Shown: positions 21,481 through 32,776 of the stretch, one piece after another
Layout of the letters: each line of letters opens with the position of its first letter
Numbering within the stretch: the first letter of the stretch is position 1
Source: Rhynchopus euleeides
Lineage: Eukaryota > Euglenozoa > Diplonemea > Diplonemida > Diplonemidae
Direction of reading: 5' to 3'
Assembly (NCBI GenBank): GCA_963210315.1
Contig: OY723251.1
Location: 496,001 to 560,000 of the forward strand
DNA: 64,000 nucleotides
Translations under genes and position numbers: made by a program
Notes under the pieces: generated by a model
Seen by the model: the letters and a program-made list of their open reading frames with translations, nothing else
Told to the model about the DNA's origin: nothing
The model's database searches: none

Positions 21481-22839
21481 CCCTCTGAGTCAAACCAGAC
21501 AAAAAAAACCCTACTCCACCCCCAACCAGGAGAGTGGCCGTGCATCACTAACACAGAACAACAACGGGGTCGGAGAGAAAAAAGACAAGACTGTTGTTTG
21601 TGCGCGCCAAACCCGGGCAAACCAATAGAGCACTCAACATGTGAACCCAGCACACGTCTTTCACCCAACGTCGGTGGGAACAGGAAGGAGAACACGGAGA
21701 CACTTGCAGGCAGTGTCTGAGAATGGCCTGAAGGAGAGTTGTGTTCGGTCTGTGTTGTGTGGTGGGGGGGGGGGGGGGGAGGGCGGGCGGGCGGGGGGGG
21801 AGAAAATGACGGCCTGTGTTGTGACACAGTCTCACGCCAGGCCGAGCAGGTGGTTCAGCGAGGCGGCAAAAGGCAGGGCAAGCTGGGTGCTCTGTGCCCA
21901 CGGCGGGGTACTACAGCAGCGGCAGACACGACACCCAGAAAGTGACGCAAAAAAAAATAGCACACGAAGGGAAGCACATCATCCGACAACAACCACGCCC
22001 GACGTGTGATGCCACCAGGGCAGTCGACAAGCTTTTCCATCTCCACAGGAGGAGGGGTGTGTCTGTCAATAGTGAAGGTGAAGGTGTGGAGCAAGCCCCC
22101 CTACAGGTGGGTGAGGGGTGAAAGAGGGGCAGGGAGGAGGGTGGGTGTGTAGAGCAGCGCGGTTAGCTGAATAGGCACTTTTCCGCGCGAAGGTCGTGTG
22201 GTTGGGGGGGGGGGGGTGGTGGTGAAGTTGGAGAAAAACAAATCAGACAAGCAAAGAAGCAAAGAAGCACAGAGTTGATCTCCTCTCGCTGTTATGATGA
22301 TGAGGGGCTGTGCAGGTGGTAGTGGTAGTCGTGGGTTTCACCCACATCGTTCCGTGAGTGTGAGTGATCGGAATAGTTTCCACGGCGGGGGAATAGGAGG
22401 CGGGGACATAGTAGGGGGAGAAAGAGGAGAAAGAAGAGAAAGTGAGATACAGAGCCGACTGGCCTCCCCTTTTTCGCACCGCAGGAAAGGGGCGGGGGGG
22501 AAAGGGGGAGGCAGCGGAGTGGAAGGTAAAGTCACACGAGTCTAGGCACACTCGAGAGGACCCCTCCCCTTCATTCAACATGCGGGTTTGTACAGTCCGA
22601 GCACCTAGGGTTGGGAAAAAGGGGGGGGGGGGGGCTTGGGACGCAAACGCGCAACAACAAGAAGGGTGTGCGATGCCGGCTGCGGAAACACACACGCCCT
22701 CCTGCCGGGGTGTTGCTGTCACTCTGGCAGAACAACAAGAATACACTTCGCCCCCCCTCCCCCCCACCTATTTGGACCCTCTGGAAAGTGTCACTTCAAC
22801 TCTGCCGCTCTTTCTCTACTGTTTGATACTTCGTTTGAT

Positions 22840-22952
22840 GCGCTGACGCTTCCACACACACTTACAAACCCACTTGCCTGATGAAGGGGGTGGTGTGTAG
22901 AGCACGTTTGGCAGGGCTGAATGACACTTTCCGCGCGAAGGTCGTGTGCGGG
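22840..22952 (+). repeat. dispersed repeat S2
   Basis: About 113 bp that recur inverted at 36213-36325, including ACAAACCCACTTGCCTGATG and TTTCCGCGCGAAGGTCGTGT. A partial copy lies at 22150-22205. TAGAGCA followed by CGCGAAGGTCGTGTG slightly resembles a tRNA D-arm and variable/T-arm region, but no tRNA fold closes. Confidence 0.75.
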
Positions 22953-24795
22953 AAAAAAAAAAGCTATCACTTTCCCCTACAAACAAGAGACACTCGGCGA
23001 ACAAAATAAAACAGGAAAGATCATGGCATGGGGTAGGCTGGGCCACGGTTCTTGCGGCCAGATTGAAGGGGGTCGTGAAATAGAAGCAGAAGGAATCACA
23101 AGAATGATCTCCCTTCACTCGTTAGGGGGGGAGGGGGCTTGGGTTCACTTTTGAAGGAAGCACCACGCATCCACTTCACTCGGTATACGTCGTGCCTGGG
23201 ATCCAGTGGTCTGCGCGTCTCACAGGGGGCGGGGGTGTGTGTGGGGGGAAAGTGAGAGGTGGGGTGCAGTGAAGCAGGATAAAATGGAAACAGAAGTAAG
23301 TGAGGGTGAGAGTGTGGGAAAGCACAACACCCCGCCTCGGCAAAGTGTAAAAGAAAGGGGTGTGGGATATCTGCTGCTGCTGCTGTGTCGAAAACCGGTG
23401 CGCCACCACACACTCGCCTTCCTCCTCGAGTGTGGTGTGTGCCGTGCATGATATGATTCGTATATGAGGGGGTTTTCGCCACCGGTGCTGAAAGCGGCAT
23501 GTTTTTTTTTGGGAGCGAGTTTCCTCCTTGCTATGGGTGAAAAACCGCCAACCTTTGCCGGAAACACACACCCGGTAAGCGGAAAGACCACCCCCTATAG
23601 ATTCCCTTTGAAAAAAGAAGAGAAAAAAAACCCCCCGTGGGCCGGCTGTTGTGTTACCAACACACTCCAAACCCATCGCAATTCATTCAAGCCAACCCGA
23701 CAGCTGTAGACACCCCCACACCTCATCCAGAGCGCTTTGACTGAAAGCGCCCTGCGAACCATCCAGACATATTCAGAGCAAAGCCCCTTGCGGTTCTACC
23801 AGAAATAAATAATGCCCAGGCGTACCAGCAGAAAGGGGCTTGCTGTGGTTGCGATGATGATAGACCGTTGAAAAGGTTCACAAGATAGGGGTGTCGGGGA
23901 GGGGGGGGGGGGGGGCGGATGGGACTTCGCCCTGAAATGCAGAAGCGGTGAGCCCCTCACCCCCCCCCCCCGCCCGCCCGCCCCCATGAAACAGAATGCG
24001 CCGCGCCGGCACAGCTTGGCACAGAGTCGAAGGGCCTGATGCAGGGGAGGGTGTATGCACCTGGGGGCCTTCGCTAGAAGTGCAGCAAGGCGAGTTGTGT
24101 GCCGCACAAAAATGTAGGCACTAAAGTGATGCAGGTTTGACAAGAGCAGAGGCCCCTTCCCCACACACACCATCACTCTTGTGGGGTTCTTGGCATGTAA
24201 CTAATAGCACCCCGTAGTCTGAACACAGCCACGGCACGGGGGCCTCTTGAGGGGAAATGCGCGTTGGGCACAGCTTGTTCTCTTTTGCTGGAATCCAAAC
24301 CACATTTTTCGTTTGAGCGCACACTTGCTTTGTCTCAAGGCTGTTAAGGCGCCCTGTGAAGTGGCATTAAGATAAGTAAGACGGCCCGAAAACCTTTCGT
24401 TAAGGATTTTCTTGTTTCTTCACAGCGGATTGGTTACTCCCTTACTTCGCGGTTTTGTTTTGTGTTGTTTCGTTTCGTCAGGGGATATGCACTAACGTGC
24501 ACGTTTCTGTCGCTCCGTAGCGAAGACTCCCATAATTCGTTTGCGTGAATGTGCTGTAAATCGCCACACCAATAAATATGCTCGCGTTCTGTCGCTCCAT
24601 CGCTCAGACAGGAGGGTCAGAACCGGATGGGAAAGAGCTGCAATGTGCACCACACAAACTACCCTAACCGACGCACAACAGTGTGCCTGTCTGCAACCCG
24701 CCATCCCTCCCGTGATTCAGCTACCCACCCCAGGGCTGCCAGGCATCGGGCCCTGCAAGGCTCGACACACGGGGCAGCGGCTCTGGGGCAGGGCG

Positions 24796-27700
24796 TCACA
24801 AGGCGATGATGGCAGGGGATGTGGTGGCAGGGGCTTCCTGCCACGACATGACCCAGCGGGGCTGCGAGTTCTCAAGCACGCGTGATGGGGGCAGCTGTCT
24901 GGGCGCGTTGCGCATCATGTCGTTGCCGAATAGGTCGTCGTCGCTGGAAGCATAGCCCGCGCGCCTGTCGCGTTGGGGGGGCAGCCGTGAGGTGACAACC
25001 GATGAACGGTGCCCAGTCCGAACACCACGGCCACGGATGCTGGCTGTGCGTTGGCTTGACGTCAAGCCAGACGCAGTCTGTGAGTAGCGTCTGGCAGAGG
25101 CTGGGGGCAGGGGTAGCGACAGGCTGCTGACATCGCCCACGTAAGACAGGGAGGGCATCTGGTCGCTGGTGGTCTCGTGCAGAGGGGCTGCACACTGACC
25201 CACACTGCTGTGCAGGTCGGAAGGCGTGTCGACAGAGAGGGCATCCAACGAGATGTGTTGCATCTTCTGTGCGTGGAAGGCGTTCTGCTGGAGGCGTTGC
25301 CGGCGCTTCGTGCAAATAATGTATGCCTCGCTGATGAGGTCCAGTGCGGTCTTCACCAGGAGCAGGCCCACGGCAGCCAGCATCAGGGTGGAGGCCATGT
25401 TGAAGGTCCAGTGGTCCAGGTCTTCCAGGTAGTAGCCGGTTGCCATCATCACCATGGCCAGTGCCTGGATCAGCAGCACACAAGTCAGCAGGTAGATGTC
25501 CCTCACTCGCACCCTCGGGCGTGTCATCAGCTCGATGACCAGCAACAGGGCGAACACGAAGCCCGAGAACAGCTTCTTGTGGCCACACCCAACAAGCGTG
25601 TCTGCTGTTGTTGCATCCACAGCTGCGATTGCCAAAGAGCTTGACATTTCGACAAAGCTGAAGCATGCCCACTGCTGGGAGAAGGGGCGCAGGATGGTGG
25701 CGTACCGCATCACCCAGTGCTCCTGCTCGTGCACGCTGACCCACTCGCCAGGGCCGATCAGCAGGCGCAGCCACTTGCGGTCGGCAACACGTTCGTCCTC
25801 TGTGAAGTACGCCTTTGCGGGCACGTCGGCAGCCATCTTGTACAGCACCATGAAGGGGACCACCAGGCACACCACCAGGCTGGCCACACCGAGGATGAAG
25901 GTCTCGGGTGAGGGAGCGTGCAGCACCAGCGCCATTGCCCCCAGGCTGGTGCCCTGCAGGAAGAACTGGAACACGAACAGTGGTGCTGAAGGGAAGCGGC
26001 ACATGCCAAGTGTGTCGAGGGTGGGGATGATCTGCGTCTTCGACAGCACCTTCACCAGGATGACCATCAGCAGCCAGAACGCCCCTGTGATGGTGAAGTT
26101 CCCGATCACCATCCCTGCCGCCTGTGACCCGAGCAAGTCCCACTGCGTCGGGTGCAGGATGCGCGGGTATTCCGCTGCGTCGGCACGCTCCCCCACCTTG
26201 CACAGCTTCCCTGCCACCACACCACGTGTTGCAGGCCCGGCAGCCGCGCCTGCACCTGCCAGCGAGCTCACGGCAGCAGCCTCCCCAGCCAGCTCCGTCG
26301 CCTTCTCCGCGTCCTGCAACTTCTTCTGCGTCAGGGTGACGCCTACCGTCGGTGCTGCACTTGTCGGCAGAGCTTTCGGGGTGGGTGTTGGAGGCGCCGC
26401 TGCTGGAGGCGCAGCTGTTGCGGGATGCAATGTTTCTGGGATATGTGTCAGGGGCCCAGGCGTCGCTGGATATGGGGATTGAACAGGAATTGTCGGCGTC
26501 GACGTCAGAGCAGGTTGCGGAGGAAGGGGTGTGACGAGTCGAGGTGGTGGCACGACAGTTGGGGAAGATGTTGGTGGAACTGATGTCGGTTCGACTGTCG
26601 GTGCAGCCGTCGGTGGGCTCAATGTTGGTGCAACTGTCGGCGCATCTGTTAACGGAACCGGTGTTGGAGCGACTGTTGGTGAAGCTGTCAGTGGGCTCGA
26701 TGTTGGCACAGCTGACAGCGGCACCGACGTTGGTACGACTGGCGGTGCAGCTGTCGGTGCCTCTGTTAATGGGACTGATGTTGGTGCGAGTGTCGGCGAA
26801 TCTGTTACCGGAATCGATGTTGGTGCAGCTGTCAGTGGAATCAATGTTGGTGTCGGTGCAGCTGTGGGTGAATCTGTCAACGGAGTCGATATTGGTACGA
26901 CTGTTGGTGGAGCTGTGAATGGAACCGATGTTGGTGCGACTGTTGGCTCAGTTGTCGGTGGACTCAATGTTGGTGCGACTGTCGGAGAATCCGTCAACGG
27001 AATCGATGTTGATGCGAGTGTTGGTGCAGCTGTTAGTGGAACCGACGTTGGCGCGACTGTAGGCGCAGTTGTCGATGGACTCAATGTTGGTGCGACTGTC
27101 GGCGAAGCTGTCAACGGAGTCGATGTTGGTGCGAGTGTTGGTGCACCGGTCGGCGAAGCTGTTGACGGAATCGATGTTGGTGCAGCTGTCGGTGGGCTCA
27201 ATGTTGGCGCGACTGTCGGCGAATCCGTCAGCGGAATCGATGTTGGCACAGCTGTGGGTGGAAACGACGCTGGTACGACTGTCGGTGCAGCTGTGGATGG
27301 AGTCGATGTTGGTACAAGTGTTGGTGCATCTGTTGGCGAAGCTGTCAACGGAACCAGTGTCGGTGCGACTGTTGGTGAAGCTGTTGACGGAACCGGTGTC
27401 GGTGCGGCTGTCGGTGGACTCGATGTCGGTGTGACCGTCGGCGAACTTGTCAGCGGAATTGACGTTGGCACGACTGTCGGTGAAGCTGTTGAAGGAATCG
27501 ATGTTGGTGCGACAGTTGGTACAGCTGTCGGCGGGCTCGATGTTGGCGCGACTGTTGGTGCGACTGTCGGTGGGGCCGGCGTCGGTGGACTCGGTGTCGG
27601 CACAGCCGTCGGTGGAGCGGGTGTCGGAGGAGCGTTGGTGTCTGGCAGCTCCTCCACGTTGAACACAAGCACCTGCGTCGGGGTGAGGCACACATAATAC

Positions 27701-28644
27701 TCGCCGAGCACCTCAACCTTCTTCACGTCCAAAGTGGACGCCAGCCTCCCCCAGGACCCGCCGGACTGCATCCCTGCCACCCTCGTCAGCAGGCCGTCGG
27801 CACTAATAGTGAACAGGTCTACGATCGAAGAACCCGGGTTCAGCAGGTAGGCATGTGTCGATGTTGCTGCTGGCACGCGCGCTACAGCCGTTTCCCCCAC
27901 AGCAGTCCCTGAGAGAAGCGGCCTCTGAAACGCCACCAGCTGGTAGGAGGACCCTGACACGCCGTACTGCAGCAGGCCTCGTGAGGTGGGCGACAGCAGC
28001 GAAGTTTTGGTGATGCCAAAGCCTTGTGCACGGTCAGGACGCCAAGGGTCCTTTCGTGTGTCCCAGACAACGCCAGCTGACGCATCTGTTGCGTACACAA
28101 TTCCGATCCCATCTGATGTTATATGAGTGCATTTTGTAAGACCCGAGTCGAAGGTATGCACTTGATTTGTCGGGTAGTGCACGACAGTGAAGGAAGCGTC
28201 GCAGCAAAGGTAAAAATACCCCGGCCAGTTCGGAAGCTGCACAAAATCAGGACAATTCAACACGTTTGACGATACGATCGCGATGCTCCCTTTGCGTCTC
28301 ACAATCCCGCTGGACGGGGCCTCCCACTCCGACAGCGCAATTACATTCATTGCATCCCTCCCCACCGAATACATCTTCTTGTTGTCATTCATGTCAAGAT
28401 ACATCACAACGCTGACCGTTCCACCCGGCATGCTGGAAGCTGACGTATAAGCGATCGCTGGCATGGCGACCGATTCGATATGTTCCTCGTTGTAGATAAA
28501 CATCATGTCATCACGCAGGACCACACCTGACACTGTTGCCGGATTGCGTGGCGTATACGCCGCACGGTACACGGGCGGGAGCAGCAATCCCTCCAGGATT
28601 GGCACACAGAGCAGCAGGAGCAGCAGCGGCAGGGATATACCCAT
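24796..28644 (-). CDS. mucin-stalk multi-pass surface protein, divergent member A3
   Basis: The frame is open from 28857, but I take the internal ATG at 28644 because it opens directly onto a signal peptide (MGISLPLLLLLLCVPILEG), giving 1282 residues. The ectodomain (about 20-330) aligns with A1/A2 at several points: LRDDMMFIYN against VRDDSLFIWD, CPDFVQL against CEDFAQI, and a WGRL...VLVFNVEELPDT end against WGLL...VYVYDLTEVADT. About residues 332-765 are a stalk of VAPTSVPLTAAPT units. Next come a helix with GEAAAVSSLAGAGAAAG, the motif LHPTQW, and seven to eight membrane segments. These carry CRFPSAPLFVFQF and IGPGEWV, both shared with the gene at 37413-40568. The cytosolic tail (about 170 residues) is Ser/Arg-rich with an acidic SSDDD patch. 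Role unknown; surface receptor or adhesin-like by layout. Confidence 0.92.
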   Translation of the reverse strand: MGISLPLLLLLLCVPILEGLLLPPVYRAAYTPRNPATVSGVVLRDDMMFIYNEEHIESVAMPAIAYTSASSMPGGTVSVVMYLDMNDNKKMYSVGRDAMNVIALSEWEAPSSGIVRRKGSIAIVSSNVLNCPDFVQLPNWPGYFYLCCDASFTVVHYPTNQVHTFDSGLTKCTHITSDGIGIVYATDASAGVVWDTRKDPWRPDRAQGFGITKTSLLSPTSRGLLQYGVSGSSYQLVAFQRPLLSGTAVGETAVARVPAATSTHAYLLNPGSSIVDLFTISADGLLTRVAGMQSGGSWGRLASTLDVKKVEVLGEYYVCLTPTQVLVFNVEELPDTNAPPTPAPPTAVPTPSPPTPAPPTVAPTVAPTSSPPTAVPTVAPTSIPSTASPTVVPTSIPLTSSPTVTPTSSPPTAAPTPVPSTASPTVAPTLVPLTASPTDAPTLVPTSTPSTAAPTVVPASFPPTAVPTSIPLTDSPTVAPTLSPPTAAPTSIPSTASPTGAPTLAPTSTPLTASPTVAPTLSPSTTAPTVAPTSVPLTAAPTLASTSIPLTDSPTVAPTLSPPTTEPTVAPTSVPFTAPPTVVPISTPLTDSPTAAPTPTLIPLTAAPTSIPVTDSPTLAPTSVPLTEAPTAAPPVVPTSVPLSAVPTSSPLTASPTVAPTPVPLTDAPTVAPTLSPPTAAPTVEPTSVPPTSSPTVVPPPRLVTPLPPQPALTSTPTIPVQSPYPATPGPLTHIPETLHPATAAPPAAAPPTPTPKALPTSAAPTVGVTLTQKKLQDAEKATELAGEAAAVSSLAGAGAAAGPATRGVVAGKLCKVGERADAAEYPRILHPTQWDLLGSQAAGMVIGNFTITGAFWLLMVILVKVLSKTQIIPTLDTLGMCRFPSAPLFVFQFFLQGTSLGAMALVLHAPSPETFILGVASLVVCLVVPFMVLYKMAADVPAKAYFTEDERVADRKWLRLLIGPGEWVSVHEQEHWVMRYATILRPFSQQWACFSFVEMSSSLAIAAVDATTADTLVGCGHKKLFSGFVFALLLVIELMTRPRVRVRDIYLLTCVLLIQALAMVMMATGYYLEDLDHWTFNMASTLMLAAVGLLLVKTALDLISEAYIICTKRRQRLQQNAFHAQKMQHISLDALSVDTPSDLHSSVGQCAAPLHETTSDQMPSLSYVGDVSSLSLPLPPASARRYSQTASGLTSSQRTASIRGRGVRTGHRSSVVTSRLPPQRDRRAGYASSDDDLFGNDMMRNAPRQLPPSRVLENSQPRWVMSWQEAPATTSPAIIAL
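26531..27700 (-). repeat. coding minisatellite of the A3 stalk
   Basis: GT(T/C)GGTGC-type units in groups of 12-48 bp encode VAPT/SIPLT/SPT stalk repeats. Long antisense and frame-shifted open frames here come from the repeat periodicity and are not genes. Confidence 0.85.
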
Positions 28645-29144
28645 GGCACCACCGGCACCCGCTCCCCTGCCTCCCCTCCCTGTGCTCCCCACGCGTGGGA
28701 GCGCAGCCTCTTGCGGCACACCGCAGGGTTGACGATTCACAGAACCGCTCCTTTCAATTGAGCTCCCAATGCAGCTCTCCTGCCACTGGCAGCCCCACGT
28801 GCTGCCAGTGCTTTCCTGTGGATATGGGTGTGGATGTGGGTGGCGTGTCGGGGACACGCGGCACGCGCCAAAAGAAGTCGTTCAAACCGTTTCAGTTTTG
28901 AATCAGTTTTGAAAAGAGGCGGTGGTGGTGGGGGGGGGGGGGGTGGTGGATGGGGAAGGGTTGGGCTGGGCATAACTCCTTCGCAGAAAGAGAGAGGGAG
29001 TGCGTGTGAGGTTATTTTCATTCGGCCTGTCCCATTGCGGTTGCTCCGTTCTTTCGCTCGACGTGTTGTAAACCTGCAGGGGCGGCAAATTAAATTGCCA
29101 TCTTGTCGCTTCGACGGTGGGGGGGGGGGGGGGATAGTCACATC

Positions 29145-29310
29145 CACACATGAATCGTTTTGAAAAAGATAAGGCGTTGTTTGTGCGCCAAACCCGGGCA
29201 AAACAAAAGCAAAAAAGTGCCTCGTATGCGGTTGTGGCGGGGCAGGCCACATAACCCAGCCCTTCAGACCCACAGCAAGCAAGCAACGCCACTCTGCTTT
29301 GCGAAGGAGG
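29145..29310 (+). repeat. SINE-like repeat S1, fullest copy
   Basis: It contains CCACACATGAATCGT, TTTGTGCGCCAAACCCGGGC and GGCAGGCCACATAACCCAGC, then CTCTGCTTTGCGAAGGAG. The copy near 20880-21012 lacks the middle part. The middle part occurs alone near 12375, 21595 and 46230. Confidence 0.75.
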
Positions 29311-29385
29311 GTGGGAGGAGGTGTCACCCCACACCACCCGGAGGCCATCCACCCCGCCTCCTGCATCCTATCGCGCGTCCCTGAG

Positions 29386-29480
29386 GGGGTCTTCGCTGGT
29401 CGTTATTATTATTCGTCAATCTTCGTCAATCCTCGTCAGTTTTCACCCAATTCAACAGGAAATGCAGTAGCAAAGGCCCC
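29386..29480 (-). mobile_element. MITE-1 copy with internal deletion and perfect 5-bp target duplication
   Basis: It begins GGGGTCTTCGCT and ends AGCAAAGGCCCC. CTGAG stands on both sides (29381-29385 and 29481-29485). Part of the usual core between AATGC and the right end is missing. Confidence 0.82.
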
Positions 29481-32400
29481 CTGAGTCTTTCAACCTCAGA
29501 CCCCTTGACACAGTATTATGATTGGTGTTCAAGGCCCTTCACGACGCTCGCCGCTGTGCCCACTCTCCAGGGGACGCTGGTGGTGTGCCATGTGACCGGA
29601 TGAAGCGAACCGATAACCGGTTGGCTAGTTAAGGGGCCCAGGCCCAGCCACGCCTCAGCGTGAATCACATCGAGTGCCAAGACGGAGGACTGATGCCCAC
29701 CAAGAGAGTGCTGCGATAGGGGTGCCTGCGAGGGCATTGCTGGAGCATTTCCTGTTGGACAAAACTGTGCGGGTCGGGGGGTCGTGCAAATCTGAAGAGA
29801 AGAGAAGAGACGAGCCGGAGGGTGTTTTGTCGATCATGGGAACACCCCTCGGGGGGGGCGCCTATCTGCGTGGCGATGTTCTGCAAGGATTTGCACGGGC
29901 GCAGTTTTCCTGATGTTGCGAGCACAACTCTCAAAGGTGGAAAACAAAACAAATGACAGGATTGGTGGAAGCTAAACGACCCGCGAAGACCCCCAGAGAG
30001 CGTAGTTTCCGCGTGTAGCTCCCTCGGCAACCCCTCCGCGCAGTGTGTGTGAGAGAGTACCGTGACGCACAAAACACGTTCTCCTCGCACTGATTTTCGG
30101 CATTGCGTCCAAGAGAGAGAGAGGGGGGGAGAGGGAAGAGAACGTAGCGAGGATCCCACCCTCACTCAGGGAAATGAAATACATTGGGGTGCGGCAGTCT
30201 CCTTTGTAGCTGGCGCAAAAGGGGATTTGCGCGCAGGGCGCACCATGCCAGCAGGAGGCTGTGCGCGGTGGGGTCTTAGAGTACCAAACGAAATACGAAA
30301 TACCAGCGTGTGTTGACGAGCGATCGTCATGTCTGTCACATTTCTCCCCCCGCCCCCCCGGGCTATCGGGGGCAATACACCAGACCTGGCAGGCGAGGCA
30401 GTTGCGAGAGTTGCGAGGTGCAATAATAAATGGGGGTGTTCTTTGAAATCGGTCCCTCCTCCCTCCCACTTGCGCAGCATGCTGTTGACACAGCGCGGGC
30501 CAGCCTGTGTTTCGCCCCACCCACATTGCACCTCGGGGGGAAGGCGGGGCATTAGGAGGCGCTGGTCCACACAAAACACGGGACCTGATATTTTTTTGAA
30601 AGAAAGCAGATAGATTTTCGCACGAAAATAAAGACTTATGGCAGCGTTCGGTATCCTGCACGTGACGCACTAGCAGACACCGTCCGTACAAACGAAGGAT
30701 GCAACACCAAGGGGGGCATCCGTTCCGTGTGCTAAACTGTGCCACTTTGCAGCCAGTTTTGTGAAGCGGCCCGCCTTTTCTCACGTTCTACAGTTCTGAT
30801 CGAAGGCCCCCCAAGTCTTTTCTCCTTTTTGCTAGCCAACCATGTAGAACGCACCGAGCAAGGATGCTCTTGATGCGATCTGCACTGGCGCACAGCAAGG
30901 TTGGGATGCGGCGTGTGTGAGTGGCGCGCTGCGTGGCGAGTATAGTAAGAGGGGCAACAGTGGTTTCAATGCAACAGCTCGCAGCTGCGCATCGAAGTGG
31001 ATCGCGATGGAGGTGGGGCGAAGGAGGAATGGTATGACATCCGGCAAGAACACATCAGAACACGCGACAAAGAAGGGGGGAGGGGGACATCGTCGTGACA
31101 AGAGAATCCAAAAAGCTGGAAATCGCACATCACGCATATAAATATGCGCTGATGCAGTGTGGGCGTGCTCATCATCATCCTTCATCCGATACAGCACCAC
31201 TGCAAGACACGCACAAAACGATGATTTGTATTTCAAAATGCAGCTTTGCTGTTTCATAACGCAAGGCTGGCGTGTGGAGCACCCAGACCCTGTCTGCGCA
31301 TTGCTGCTCACGAAGGCGTTTCAGGGTTTAGACGGGAGGGGGGCAGCCTACAGCAAGGAAATCCGTTTCACACCCCTGGCGCAAGCGCCCATCAGAGTGG
31401 TGCCTGCTGCATCGCTGGGTTGATGGGAACACATACATGGGCTGTGAGGCTGATATTGGGAGTGGCGTGCGTTCATTTGATGCAGACCATACACACCGTG
31501 CCGGGCATTAGCAGAGGAGCTGCATGCAGCAAACACGCGGTTTTTCCTTGCAGCTGGTATCAAATATAACATGGCAGAACAGCGCCTAGGCCAAGGGGCA
31601 GGGTGCCAACTAGCCGTCCCGCATGGCAGGTAGAAAGAGGAAGACTGGGGTGAAGCAAACGCCATCACTCTGCTGCCTGTGGCGAGGTGATGGAGGGAGG
31701 AAAGAGGAGAAGAAAAATGCAGATCTGCAGAGAGGCACGGTTAAAAATAAATCATAAGAGCGCGCTGGGTAGCCCACCGGAAGGGGGGGGGGGGCACAGA
31801 TCGCTTGGGGCAGCACACCCCCACACACAGGGGCAGGGTGAAAAAAACTGAATAGCGGTGAGCAGAACGGCGCGTTATTGGTGGTTTGCCGTAAACTCCA
31901 TTATAAAACATAATGGCCAAAGCTGGCATACAGGGTACCCACAAGAGAAGGAACGGGGCGGGGTGGAGGCTACCTTCAGGGCACAGAAGAGTTGTGCCCT
32001 GATGGTTTCAACAGAATAGTAATGGTTTGTGCAGGGCCAGTTTGTAGAGAACACAACGCCTTCCGCTATCACAGAGAAACACACTGCTGCCGGCTTCCGC
32101 TTGATCCCGGCTGCAATGCAGGGCTGGGGGGAGGGCGAGAGGGGAGCAACGAAGGCTCTTCCAGCTGCTGGCCTCATGGGGAAAAGGGAGGAGGATATCA
32201 GGATCTCCGAACATTTGACAGCAGTTCATTTCTCCTGTAGGTGAGCTTCGCTCTGTGTGAAGCTGTGCCAGTTTGAACCCCCCCCCCCTTTTTTGAGTCG
32301 ACTCACAAACTTCTGCACTACTGGCCAAAGGCCCCCATTTAGACCCAAATGCCGAAGCTGAAAAGGGTGGCAGGTTTAGCGACCACAGAACCCCCCCCCC

Positions 32401-32776
32401 CCAAGCTCCGACGCCAGACCCATAGTCACCCCTCCTTCCTCTTCCTCTACAGCTGTTGATTAATCTGGGATGCAATGGGATGCCAGGCGCTGTTGAGTCG
32501 AGTCACTGTGTGTACAACAGGACACCCAGGGGCAGGGGGGTCGGGGGGGCGGGTGGGATGGGAAATACCAAATCATAATACAAATAAGGTGTTGGAAGGA
32601 AGAAGGCACAGGTGTGTGTGGGGAGGAGAAGGGAGGGGGGGGGGGCAGAAGGGGGGTAGCCATCTGTGAGAGAAATGGGTGGCATTCCAGTTGTCCCCCC
32701 CCCCCCCTCGCTCGGGTTTCTCCGCTGTGCTGTGATTTTACATCCTTCACACACACAGAGAGGGGGGGGGGGGGGG

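Larger units (their letters stand above)
12265..24795. other. long repeat-rich intergenic region
   Basis: Some 12.5 kb without a recognisable gene. It contains many poly-G or poly-C runs of 9-18 bp (for example near 12683, 12823, 18305, 19192, 20018, 20698, 21054, 21767, 22207, 22620 and 23900). It also holds MITE copies, GC-palindrome repeats, a duplicated 120-bp block and dispersed SINE-like pieces listed separately. A pair of motifs around TTGGCTACGCCGAAC occurs at 13258-13275 and 15908-15925. Open frames of 100-230 codons occur, but their composition follows the repeats. Confidence 0.6.
28645..32776. other. intergenic, repeat-bearing, no gene seen
   Basis: It holds the S1 copy at 29145-29310, the MITE-1 copy at 29386-29480, half MITE-1-like ends near 29972-29992, and poly-G/poly-C runs near 28930, 29119, 32279, 32390, 32630 and 32697. 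Open frames up to 270 codons (29972-30784, minus) show no recognisable domain. Confidence 0.5.

Noticed and set aside
22145..22206. tRNA-like sequence (GGTTAGCTGAATAGG...GAAGGTCGTGTG)
   Set aside because: The acceptor and T-arm do not close and no GGTTCRANNCC box follows; at most a tRNA-derived repeat.
26531..27697. Plus-strand 388-codon Val/Gly/Thr frame
   Set aside because: Antisense of the A3 stalk repeat.
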